A stretch of DNA of 64,000 bases from Nitrosomonas halophila. GTDB taxonomy: Bacteria > Pseudomonadota > Gammaproteobacteria > Burkholderiales > Nitrosomonadaceae. Below, piece after piece: positions 48,684 through 57,156 of the stretch (positions within the stretch are counted from its first letter, which is position 1; each line of letters starts with the position of its first letter). A program made the position numbers and the translations under genes. Location of the stretch: positions 1 through 64,000 of the forward strand of contig NZ_FNOY01000009.1 of assembly GCF_900107165.1 (NCBI RefSeq). Reading direction: 5' to 3'. Below the pieces are notes generated by a model. That model was not told the origin of the DNA. It did no database searches and saw only the letters and a list, made by a program, of their open reading frames with translations.

Positions 48684-48865
48684 ATCGGTTTGCTTGTGAG
48701 CAAAAATTGCCGCCCGACTTGCGGGTTGCCGAGATTTGCGGGTGCCGGGTAGTATTTATGGCGATCGACGAGTTTGACAATGCAGGGGGTTTGCCGATAC
48801 ATTTTCAAGCAGTGCGATTATTACAGGACTGCTCGCGGTTTGTTTTAAACAGGAGGGGTGTAGCC

Positions 48866-49537
48866 ATGGCTGTATCTCAGAAAGACAGCGGATTCGCTCT
48901 CAAGGACTGTGCGCTGATTGCTATTGCAACTGGCAAGCGGGCAATTACTCTCAAGGAATTCCGCGATTTGCTCGCGACAATCACATCCGGTAGTATCGAT
49001 TACCACTTCTGGGGAGGGATGCTGCAACCCCGCTTCGAAGAGCGCGAATTCAACAATGATTTTGCTTCCTGGGCGCGTCACAGTCTGCATGATGGGATAT
49101 TGGCCGAACGCCTCGCGATGATCGATCCCGCTGATTATCAGGATATAGAGCCATTGCGCCTGGAATTGCTCGAGCAGGTAGAACAGCGTCTGGATGAGAG
49201 CGAATATCTGCATTGGGCGCATGCGCTGTACCCCTTCGAGTTCATTCATGCCAAGATCGTGGTATTCGATACCCGCCATCGGCTCAAGGCGCCCCATCGC
49301 CTGGCCAGCATGTTGCCACGCATGTCTACCAGCAGTGTGTTCTATCATTTCATCGATGCGCGTCGCCGCCTGGGCGGTAAGGACGATTTTCGTCAATGGC
49401 TGGAGAGCTTTGGGGACAGCTATCTCCCATTATGCGAGGAGCTGGCCGCCATTGATCCTTCATTCGCGCCGCTAACCGAATTGCGACAGCAGCTGACCGA
49501 TACTTTCTCCCGTCATTTCAAGGGAACACGATTATGA
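48866..49537 (+). CDS. DUF5752-family protein beside treT
   Basis: A 223-aa soluble protein with no signal peptide. Segments such as SIDYHFWGGMLQPRFEEREFNNDFASWA and SSVFYHFIDARRRLG fit the DUF5752 family, which often neighbours glycosyltransferase or trehalose genes and has no known reaction. AGGAGGGG (48851-48858) marks ATG-48866; the open frame back to 48707 is not supported. It overlaps treT by ATGA, suggesting its product works with TreT. Confidence 0.8.
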   Translation: MAVSQKDSGFALKDCALIAIATGKRAITLKEFRDLLATITSGSIDYHFWGGMLQPRFEEREFNNDFASWARHSLHDGILAERLAMIDPADYQDIEPLRLELLEQVEQRLDESEYLHWAHALYPFEFIHAKIVVFDTRHRLKAPHRLASMLPRMSTSSVFYHFIDARRRLGGKDDFRQWLESFGDSYLPLCEELAAIDPSFAPLTELRQQLTDTFSRHFKGTRL

Positions 49538-50775
49538 GCCATCTATTGCAAAACTATGGTCAGGTGGCAGGGGAAGACGTCATTCGCCACCTGCAGAAAC
49601 TGGCATTGCCGCTTCGTGGTCTGAAAATGGTGCATGTCAACTCTACACGTGTCGGTGGAGGGGTGGCGGAAATACTGGAAAAACTGGTGCCGCTGACGCA
49701 GGAGCTCGGTATCGATGTGCGCTGGGAAGTGATGAGTGGTTCGGCCGATTTCTATCAGTGCACCAAAAGCATGCACAATGCTTTGCAGGGGAATAACGTG
49801 CCTATTCCCCGTGCACAACTGGATGCCTATGAGCGTACCAATGCCACTAACGCCGAGCAACTGCGCCCGCTGCTTGAGGAGGCTGACCTGGTGTTTATCC
49901 ATGATCCACAGCCGGCACCTCTTCTGGCTTTATGCCCCAATCGGCGCGGCAAGTGGATCTGGCGTTGCCATATCGATATTTCCCATCCCTATCGTCCGGT
50001 CTGGAAATATCTGCGTGATTATGTTGCAGGTTACGATGCCAGCGTGTTTTCTTTACCGACTTTTGCCCAGGCGTTGCCGCATTGTGAATTCATTATTCCG
50101 CCCAGCATCGATCCACTGTCGGACAAAAATATCGAATTGCCGGAGGAGGAAATCTCCGATGTGCTCAGCCATTTCAAGATCGATCCGGCGCGCCCGCTGG
50201 TCGTGCAAGTGTCACGTTTCGATCGATTCAAGGATCCCGTCGGTGTGATTAATGCCTATCGCCTGGCAAAACGCTACCTGCCGCATTTGCAGTTGGCGCT
50301 GGCAGGGGGAGGCGCCAGCGATGATCCGGAAGGGGAAATCGTACTCAATGAAGTGCGTATGGCTGCAGAAAACGATGCTGATATCCACATATTAATGCTG
50401 CCACCTGATGCCCATCGCATGATCAATGCCCTGCAACGGGCGGCGGCCATAGTCTTGCAAAAATCTACCCGTGAAGGCTTTGGTCTGACTGTTACCGAGG
50501 CCCTATGGAAAGGAAAGCCAGTGATCGGTGGCAATACCGGCGGTATTCGGCTGCAGGTCATCGATCATCACACGGGTTTTCTGGTGAATACCCCCGAAGG
50601 TGCCGCCTTGCGTTTGCGTTACCTGCTGCGCCAGCCAAAGAAAATCCAGTCGATGGGTTACAAGGCCCAAGCGTTCGTGCGGGAAAATTTTTTGCTGACG
50701 CGGCAATTGCGCGAATATTTGACGCTATGCGTTGATTTATTGCATGGTGTGGGGGACCGTATCGAACTGAGCTAG
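49534..50775 (+). CDS. treT: Trehalose glycosyltransferring synthase TreT
   Basis: GT4 enzyme that joins NDP-glucose and glucose into trehalose. The opening MVHVNSTRVGGGVAEIL and the segments WRCHIDISHP, VSRFDRFKDPVGVI and KSTREGFGLTVTEALWKGKP (EX7E motif) are typical of TreT. The length (413 aa) fits. It overlaps DUF5752 and gives this cell a second trehalose route beside TreY-TreZ. Confidence 0.9.
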   Translation: MSHLLQNYGQVAGEDVIRHLQKLALPLRGLKMVHVNSTRVGGGVAEILEKLVPLTQELGIDVRWEVMSGSADFYQCTKSMHNALQGNNVPIPRAQLDAYERTNATNAEQLRPLLEEADLVFIHDPQPAPLLALCPNRRGKWIWRCHIDISHPYRPVWKYLRDYVAGYDASVFSLPTFAQALPHCEFIIPPSIDPLSDKNIELPEEEISDVLSHFKIDPARPLVVQVSRFDRFKDPVGVINAYRLAKRYLPHLQLALAGGGASDDPEGEIVLNEVRMAAENDADIHILMLPPDAHRMINALQRAAAIVLQKSTREGFGLTVTEALWKGKPVIGGNTGGIRLQVIDHHTGFLVNTPEGAALRLRYLLRQPKKIQSMGYKAQAFVRENFLLTRQLREYLTLCVDLLHGVGDRIELS

Positions 50776-50820
50776 ATTCCCCGTTTGTGGCGAGGAAAAA
50801 CCTCCATCTAGGATGCTGGC

Positions 50821-52557
50821 ATGACCGAGATTCGAGTTTGGGCACCGTATGCAGAGGATGTTGAGCTGGAAAGTGAGGATTTATGCGTGCCCATGACCTT
50901 TATCGGGCAGGGCTGGTGGCAGCTGGATGTGCCGTGGCTGGTCTATGGGGTGGCTTATGCATTCAGGCTGGACGGGCAGGGGCCCTTTCCCGATCCCCGT
51001 TCGGCCTGGCAGCCTGCCGGTGTGCATGGCTGCTCATGCTGGCTCGAGCATGAGCGCTTCCAATGGACGGATGGTGCATGGCGCCCCCCGCCATTGGCGT
51101 CGGGCGTGATCGAGGAAATCCATATCGGGACTTTTACCTCTGCAGGCACCTTTGATGCGGCGATTGCTCGCCTCGATCATTTGTGCGAGCTCGGCATTAC
51201 TCATGTGGAACTCATGCCGGTGGCAGAATTTCCGGGTCGTCATGGCTGGGGTTATGATGGTGTGGCGCTGTATGCACCACATAATGCTTATGGCGGACCC
51301 GAAGGACTCAAGCGCCTGGTCAATGCCTGCCATCACAAGGGGCTGGCGGTATTGCTTGACGTTGTCTACAACCACTTGGGGCCGGACGGCAATTACCTGA
51401 ATCATTTTGGCCCTTACTTCACCGCTGCCTATTCCACGCCCTGGGGCCAAGCGGTCAATCTCGATCAGGCCCAAAGTGATGCAGTGCGCCGTTTCCTTAT
51501 CGACAATGCCCTGATGTGGCTGCGCGACTACCATTTCGACGGGTTGCGCATCGATGCGGTGCATGCGCTGTTCGACAGTTCTGCTACACATTTTCTCGAA
51601 GAGCTGGCGGAAGCGGTTGGCCGGCTCGAGGCGCGTCTGGGACGCCATCTGGTTCTGATTGCTGAAAGCGATCTCAACGATCCGCGGCTGGTGCGATCCC
51701 CGGAAGCCGGTGGCTTGGGGCTGAATGCAATGTGGAGCGAAGATTTTCATCACGCACTGCACGTGCTACTGACTCATGAGGCAAATGGCTATTACCAGGA
51801 TTTCGGCCGATTATCCGATCTGAAAAAGGTGCTGACCAAGGGGCTGGTCTATGACGGCAGCTATTCTGCCTACCGCAAGCGCCGGCATGGCCGGTCAACT
51901 GCCGGTTTGCCAGGACGCCGTTTCATAGGCTGCCTGCAGAACCACGATCAGATTGGCAACCGGGCCAGGGGGGAGCGTATCAGCCAATTGCTTGCTACCG
52001 GCTTGCTCAAAATCGGCGCGGCGCTGGTATTAACTTCGCCATTCGTGCCGATGTTGTTCCAGGGAGAGGAGTGGGGGGCGAGTACGCCTTTTTTGTACTT
52101 TACCGATCATTCGAATCCAGATCTGGCTGAAGCCATTAGACAGGGTAGAAGGCGGGAATTCGCTGCTTTTGGCTGGGATGCCGAAAGCATACCGGATCCG
52201 CAGGCGATCGAGACCTTCCGGCATTCGCAGCTGAACTGGGAGGAGTTGAATCGCGGGCTGCATGCCGAGTTGTTCGATTGGTATCAGGCATTGATCCATT
52301 TGCGCCGCACGCTGCCCGCGCTGCTGGATGACCGTTTGGAGCAGATTGACGTGCATTACGATGAGGCCGCCAGATGGTTGCTGGTTGTCAGGGGGATGGT
52401 GGTGATCGCCTGTAATCTGAGCGAAGCGGCGCAGCGCATTGCTTGTCGCGGGCTGCAGACTAAGTGCCTGCTGCTGGCATCCACACCGGCAATCGGTCTT
52501 GAGCCTGATGCCATTCTGCTACCCGGTCAGTCTGTGGCAATCCTTGGAGAAAGCTGA
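50821..52557 (+). CDS. treZ: Malto-oligosyltrehalose trehalohydrolase TreZ
   Basis: Releases trehalose from the chain made by TreY. An N-terminal CBM48-like domain (VWAPYAEDVELE, GQGPFPDPRSAWQP) precedes the GH13 barrel with EIHIGTFTSAGTF, DVVYNHLGPDGNY, the nucleophile Asp in FDGLRIDAVHAL, the acid Glu in LIAESDLNDPR, and QNHDQIGNRARGER. The length (578 aa) is normal. It starts 45 bases after treT and ends two bases before the convergent patatin gene. Confidence 0.95.
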   Translation: MTEIRVWAPYAEDVELESEDLCVPMTFIGQGWWQLDVPWLVYGVAYAFRLDGQGPFPDPRSAWQPAGVHGCSCWLEHERFQWTDGAWRPPPLASGVIEEIHIGTFTSAGTFDAAIARLDHLCELGITHVELMPVAEFPGRHGWGYDGVALYAPHNAYGGPEGLKRLVNACHHKGLAVLLDVVYNHLGPDGNYLNHFGPYFTAAYSTPWGQAVNLDQAQSDAVRRFLIDNALMWLRDYHFDGLRIDAVHALFDSSATHFLEELAEAVGRLEARLGRHLVLIAESDLNDPRLVRSPEAGGLGLNAMWSEDFHHALHVLLTHEANGYYQDFGRLSDLKKVLTKGLVYDGSYSAYRKRRHGRSTAGLPGRRFIGCLQNHDQIGNRARGERISQLLATGLLKIGAALVLTSPFVPMLFQGEEWGASTPFLYFTDHSNPDLAEAIRQGRRREFAAFGWDAESIPDPQAIETFRHSQLNWEELNRGLHAELFDWYQALIHLRRTLPALLDDRLEQIDVHYDEAARWLLVVRGMVVIACNLSEAAQRIACRGLQTKCLLLASTPAIGLEPDAILLPGQSVAILGES

Positions 52558-52559
52558 AA

Positions 52560-54011
52560 TCAGCAAGCTTGTTGTGCGTCGGGTAAGCAGCCTTGCAGTG
52601 CCTGTATCAGCTTCCTGAAGTTCGGGTCTTCGCTGAGCAGCCTGCGGCCAATAGCTCGCAGACGATCGATGGCCGAATGCGGCAATTCAAGACTGGTGGG
52701 CAGATTCTTGAACCAGTTGCGTTCTTCGCTATCCGCGATATATTCGAATGCCACTTGGATTGGAAACCATTGCACCTGGTGTGGGGTTGGAATATCCAGC
52801 GTGCACTGCTCGCCTTTTGTGGCTGCGAGTTTCTTGCAACCTTCGATCAGCCGTGCTTCCTGGTTGAATGTCCGCACGGTTGCAGTCAGCAGTTCGAGCG
52901 TGTCGAACGAGTAATTTGCCAGCGGTACCGTTGCCGCAGCTGTCAGGGTATCGACCAGGCCGGGAATATTGGGGGTTTTGTCGCGCTGGGTGGCAGGGTC
53001 TGTGGCGGCGTTGACGGTGATGATCACCAGTTTGTGCACTTTTTTCTGATTCATCATCTGCAGTACGCTCCAGGGATGATTGGTGGAGGTGAGTGCTGTC
53101 AGGGGGGCGCGCAGGCCGAGATTGTCCGCGACCCCCCCGTCAGTCAGATGAATGTAGTCGCGTCGCCCGGCGCCCTCGTCTGTCAGCGATAAGCGTTCCT
53201 CGGCGCGTGCAGTGCGGCGCGGATTGATGCGTGATGAGTGATCCTTGGCAGCCAGTGCCACCCATGGCGGTTGTTGATATTGGCATGATCCGGCGTGATT
53301 CTGAAAGGTTAGCGGTGTCAGCCCGCCTGGATACGCGGAAGAGGCGGCGGCAGCCCGCGCGAGCGGAATGCCGTTCAGATCCGAACAAAGCAGATCGAAT
53401 TGATCCTGGATGAAGGAAAACTGAGTGCCCCTGCTCATGTCAGTGGCATTGAGGATGATAAAAGGACGCTGGCCGCGTTTGATTACATCGGCATAAGTGC
53501 CGCCGTTAAAGATTTCGCGATGATAAAACTCAGCTGCCAGATCACTGCGCCCAAAGCTGGGTGATGCCAGCCTAACCAGGTTATAGGGTAAGAACAGCTG
53601 TTTCAGCAAGTCGGACTGAATAGGGCGGTAGAGGAATTTTTCCGGAAATTCATCAAATATCCGTGCGCCATATAATGCGTAATAAGCAGCTGGAAAACTG
53701 CCGCCCGAGACGGAGGAAATGACATCCACTTCTTCCAGCAGTGAGACTTTGCGTTGTTTCCATTCGATTTGTGTATCACGCAGAGCTTCCATGACCCCGA
53801 AGGAGAGGGCAGCTGCGCGCGTGCCACCACCCGAGAAACTCACGATAATAAACAATTCATCACTATTTGCGCCACGCTCAAGTTGATCGAACCGGTAGCC
53901 AGCTGCCGGGTTGTATTGGGCAAGGGGCGGGTTGGGTGGAAAGGAGGCGCATGCTGCAAGCAGCAGCACACAAATCAGTAAGGCTATCCTGCGAGTAGAT
54001 TGCATGGCCAT
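52560..54011 (-). CDS. Patatin-like phospholipase lipoprotein
   Basis: A 483-aa predicted outer-membrane or periplasmic lipoprotein: signal LLICVLLLAACAS with lipobox LAAC. The patatin fold shows the oxyanion loop SFSGGGTRAAALS, the nucleophile Ser in SSVSGGSFPAAY, and the catalytic Asp in LTDGGVADNLGLRAPL. It should hydrolyse acyl esters of membrane lipids. The ATG overlaps the stop of the small PEGA-like gene upstream by one base, so they are coupled. Confidence 0.9.
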   Translation of the reverse strand: MAMQSTRRIALLICVLLLAACASFPPNPPLAQYNPAAGYRFDQLERGANSDELFIIVSFSGGGTRAAALSFGVMEALRDTQIEWKQRKVSLLEEVDVISSVSGGSFPAAYYALYGARIFDEFPEKFLYRPIQSDLLKQLFLPYNLVRLASPSFGRSDLAAEFYHREIFNGGTYADVIKRGQRPFIILNATDMSRGTQFSFIQDQFDLLCSDLNGIPLARAAAASSAYPGGLTPLTFQNHAGSCQYQQPPWVALAAKDHSSRINPRRTARAEERLSLTDEGAGRRDYIHLTDGGVADNLGLRAPLTALTSTNHPWSVLQMMNQKKVHKLVIITVNAATDPATQRDKTPNIPGLVDTLTAAATVPLANYSFDTLELLTATVRTFNQEARLIEGCKKLAATKGEQCTLDIPTPHQVQWFPIQVAFEYIADSEERNWFKNLPTSLELPHSAIDRLRAIGRRLLSEDPNFRKLIQALQGCLPDAQQAC

Positions 54012-54238
54012 CAGGTTACCACTTTTTTAGTGAAAACGATTTCAAGCGGTTCGAGTACGGTTGTTTCTGTCACGGTTATTGTCTGCGACGCAGGCGCATA
54101 ATTGGCATATCTGCCCAGAGTGAATAAATGTGTGCCGGTATCAACGCGCAGTATCTCGTTGGTGTAGCCGCTTCTCTCGCCGTCGATATACACCAGCCGC
54201 CGCGTCGGGAAAGTTACGGTAACGTATTCCAATGCCAT
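54011..54238 (-). CDS. Small PEGA-like domain protein
   Basis: A 75-aa protein without a signal peptide. The core VYIDGERSGYTNEILRVDTG and GTHLFTLG matches the beta-rich PEGA-type repeat (extracytoplasmic proteins, surface-layer-like). It is translationally coupled to the patatin lipoprotein. The role is unknown. Confidence 0.7.
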   Translation of the reverse strand: MALEYVTVTFPTRRLVYIDGERSGYTNEILRVDTGTHLFTLGRYANYAPASQTITVTETTVLEPLEIVFTKKVVT

Positions 54239-54469
54239 GTATGTCGCTTCCTCGTTAGGGTGGTCAGGATCGATGTGATCATTTTACCTGCCTTTGGCAG
54301 GCGGTGCGGTCGCGCAACCATGCGCTTGCGGTTATTCCCGCAAAGGAATATCGGCTATTCGCTATTCTGATATCGATCGGGCAGGAAATGTGCCTATCAG
54401 TCCAGTCTGCTGCCAAAGCAGCCAGACCGAGCAGGAAACGCGATCCCGGTGCGACTTCAATTGTTATGT

Positions 54470-55756
54470 TTACTGCGAATACTGCCATTCTGATGGCCAA
54501 CCCAGGCGCTGGATAGGCTTTTTCTGCTCCGGATCTGCATCGCTTAGTGCTATGTTTGCCAGAAAAATACCGCTGGGCGCGGGTACGGCCGAAGCGATCG
54601 AAGCGAGTTCAGGCCCTTTATAGAAGGCTGAATACAGGGGCCTGCTGCCATCCGGGCTGAGCACAACGACACCCGTGCGCCTTGCCTGGGATAGCAGCCA
54701 TGCGGTAGGCAGACGCATCAACAACGGTTTGATCCAGGCATGCTCATGCGCCCAGGTTAACAGCGGACCCCTGTCTGCAAACATGGCAAGCCAGATCCGT
54801 CCGGCAGCATCCCGATCCATGCCATCGGGCATGCCGGGAAGACCGTCGATTACGATTTCTGAAGTGCCCGCCTTAGGGCCATTGACATAGAATCGCATCA
54901 CCCGGAATAAAGATGTCTGGCTCACCAGAACAGACTCTTCCCGCAGCTTGCCCGGGTGCGGGTCGTAGAGCACGCCATTGATGAAATGAAAGCCTTCTGC
55001 GATCAGCCGGGTCGAACCTGTGTCCAGATCATGGCGCCACAGACGGCCATTGCGCGCCAGTGCTATGGCTTCGTGGACAGCATCCCGGGTGGAGGCATTC
55101 TCATAGTTGAATGGTTCGGAGAAATAAATGCGGCGGCCATCTGCGCTCACTTCCAGATTGTCGCAGACCATGATCTTGCGGCTGGGAGTGCTGCGGTCGT
55201 CGGCCTGTAATTCGGGGGCATTGGGGTCCTCGTCAGCATAAACGACAGGCCGCTGGTGATTGATCTGGGTATCGGGAACCCTGAGTGCCAGCGGTTCTGC
55301 TGAGCGCGTATTCAGATCGAGCCGGTAGAGACCTGGGACTTCACCGGGTGATCTGGCAGCATAGGATCCCGCGGCGCAGAAATAGACCTGGGGCGGATTT
55401 CCTGGCGCCTGATGGATTTGGATACCCCACGCCATCAGTGGTACATCCGCGAAGGGTTCGGCGGTATGGGCAGCGAGATCAACCATCCAGATTTGGCCAT
55501 CGTGGGCCGTGACCAGCGCGCTTTCCCCATCGTCAAGAAAAACCGCGTCATCGTAGGCAGGCAAGTTGATTTCAAGTGTTGCTATTGCAGCAGCAAATTC
55601 TTTGGAGCGATCCACTGCCTGGGTACGCTCGACAGTGACTGGATCGAAAACCACTGATTCACTGATGCAACAGCCAATCTCTTCTCTGGGCGCAGCTGCA
55701 GACCACCAAATTGTTACAAGCAGGACAAGTCCTATTGAGTAAACGAGCTTTTTCAT
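54470..55756 (-). CDS. SMP-30/strictosidine-synthase-like beta-propeller protein
   Basis: A 428-aa exported protein: N-terminal hydrophobic segment (about residues 4-21) and then a six-bladed propeller pattern with DDAVFLDDGESALVTAHDG, PGLYRLDLNT, VCDNLEVSADGRRIYFSEP, GFHFINGVLYD, DGLPGMPDGMDRDAAGRIWLA and APSGIFLANIAL. This is the SMP-30/gluconolactonase or strictosidine synthase family, often esterases or lactonases binding a metal. GAGGG precedes ATG-55756. It neighbours an epimerase and a P450, hinting at a shared lipid or terpenoid substrate. Confidence 0.82.
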   Translation of the reverse strand: MKKLVYSIGLVLLVTIWWSAAAPREEIGCCISESVVFDPVTVERTQAVDRSKEFAAAIATLEINLPAYDDAVFLDDGESALVTAHDGQIWMVDLAAHTAEPFADVPLMAWGIQIHQAPGNPPQVYFCAAGSYAARSPGEVPGLYRLDLNTRSAEPLALRVPDTQINHQRPVVYADEDPNAPELQADDRSTPSRKIMVCDNLEVSADGRRIYFSEPFNYENASTRDAVHEAIALARNGRLWRHDLDTGSTRLIAEGFHFINGVLYDPHPGKLREESVLVSQTSLFRVMRFYVNGPKAGTSEIVIDGLPGMPDGMDRDAAGRIWLAMFADRGPLLTWAHEHAWIKPLLMRLPTAWLLSQARRTGVVVLSPDGSRPLYSAFYKGPELASIASAVPAPSGIFLANIALSDADPEQKKPIQRLGWPSEWQYSQ

Positions 55757-55831
55757 TTGCTTTTCCCTCCTCAAACACTTCCTTGCCGCCTGGCCAACGG
55801 CATGCTTTCGATCGGTCACAAGCGGTAGCGA

Positions 55832-56845
55832 TCACTCAGGCCGATGGCTACGCATCCAATCAAGCGTGTCGTGTAACGAGTCCTGTAAAGGGCGAGGCTT
55901 CCAGCCAAGCTCGCGACACGCCCGGCTGTTGTCGTACCAGGCGTAGCGTCCCCACAGTTCCAGCAGACTGGGAGCCACTTTCTGCGGTTGCTTTGTTATG
56001 CGCTGCCATAGCACCATCCCCATCACGATGGGATAAAGCATCCAGGCCCGCAGTGAGACAGTCCAGGCGGGCGGCTCGATACCGGCAGCTTTTGCGACCT
56101 CCTGCAAGAGTTGGTCCGGCATGACATTGGTGCCACTCAGCAGGTAACGCTGGCCAGCTGTGCCTCGCTCTGCCGCCCGCAAGACGCCATCCGCGTAATC
56201 GCGGACATCAAGCAGTCCAAAACCGATCGGTGCGGTAAGCCGGAAACCGGGTTTGCTCATCCGCAGCACGAGTCTGTTTGCCGGCGCGCCGATCCAGTCC
56301 TCGGGCCCCAAGGTAAAGGATGGATTGACGGCGATGATTGCAGGGGGGGTAGTGGTACGTTTCAATGCTTCCTGCTCGGCGTGGCGTCGTGATAACGCAT
56401 AGGGGAGAGTGAAGGCATGTTGGCCCCAGTCCGCATTCTCATCCAGGGGTTGAGGCACATGATTCAAACCTGCTGTGAGCGCGCTGCTGCTGATGACGAC
56501 CCGTGCTACGCCCGCCTTTTCTGCCGCCTCCAGCAGATTGCGGGTCGCGATGACGTTGCCTGTGTAGAGTAGTTTTTCCACGGCCTCACCGCTACCGAGC
56601 GCGATGGCAAAGCTTGAATGCAGCACTGTTTCAATGCCACTACAAGCGGTTGCCAGTGATGCCGGGTCATTTGTATCCCCCTCGGCTATTTCAATATTCA
56701 ATCTTTGCAGGGCAAGGCGTTCGGGGGCATTGGAATCAATGCCTGGCGGCAATAATACCCGCGGTTGATGACCGTGGGTATTCAGTAATTTGACGATATG
56801 GTAGCCAAGAAAGCCGGTCGGTCCGGTGACAAGAAAGGTACTCAT
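55832..56845 (-). CDS. NAD-dependent epimerase/dehydratase (dihydroflavonol reductase-like)
   Basis: Extended short-chain dehydrogenase, 337 aa. The N-terminal cofactor motif is TGPTGFLGYHIVKLL, the Ser of the catalytic triad lies in VVISSSALTAGL, and Tyr/Lys appear as YALSRRHAEQEA (Lys replaced by Arg-His at the usual YxxxK position). Homologues such as HpnA act on hopanoid or steroid-like precursors. AGGAGG lies six bases before ATG-56845. It reads away from MITE copy 4. Confidence 0.85.
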   Translation of the reverse strand: MSTFLVTGPTGFLGYHIVKLLNTHGHQPRVLLPPGIDSNAPERLALQRLNIEIAEGDTNDPASLATACSGIETVLHSSFAIALGSGEAVEKLLYTGNVIATRNLLEAAEKAGVARVVISSSALTAGLNHVPQPLDENADWGQHAFTLPYALSRRHAEQEALKRTTTPPAIIAVNPSFTLGPEDWIGAPANRLVLRMSKPGFRLTAPIGFGLLDVRDYADGVLRAAERGTAGQRYLLSGTNVMPDQLLQEVAKAAGIEPPAWTVSLRAWMLYPIVMGMVLWQRITKQPQKVAPSLLELWGRYAWYDNSRACRELGWKPRPLQDSLHDTLDWMRSHRPE

Positions 56846-56991
56846 GTGAAGCCTCCTTTGTGGGTGCCACTTTTTACAATGGTCAAAGAAACTTCGGTCA
56901 ATACTCCTCAAGTGGAATCAATTGCTTGCTTCCAGTGCGAGGAATTGTGTTTCGCCGCTACGGCTTTCCTGGCTGAATCAGTCAAATTGGC

Positions 56992-57156
56992 TAGGAGGCT
57001 GTTCGAGAATAGCGATCGTAGCGAGGACGAAGCTGGCTGAGCGGGATTTTTCGATCATTTGAGGCGAATAGTGGTTCTATTCAACGAAAAGGATCGAAAA
57101 ATCCGGCCAGCCAGGCTCGTCCGCAGTAGATCAGTCTATTCTCGGACAGCCTCCTG
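56992..57156 (+). mobile_element. 165-bp MITE-like element, copy 4 (at the P450 stop)
   Basis: Left flank GGC-TA; right dinucleotide TG instead of TA. Read on the minus strand, the P450 sequence runs AAT-TCC-CAG-GAG: if the duplicated TA were intact this would be TCC-TAG, the original stop. The element now supplies the last residues and the stop of the P450. Orientation as copy 1. Confidence 0.9.

Noticed and set aside
56798-57040. Short frames ending in RRLSENSDRSEGEAG or RRLSENRLIYCGRAWLAG
   Set aside because: These endings arise whenever a frame runs into the MITE; the same peptide occurs at several copies and is not a gene product.
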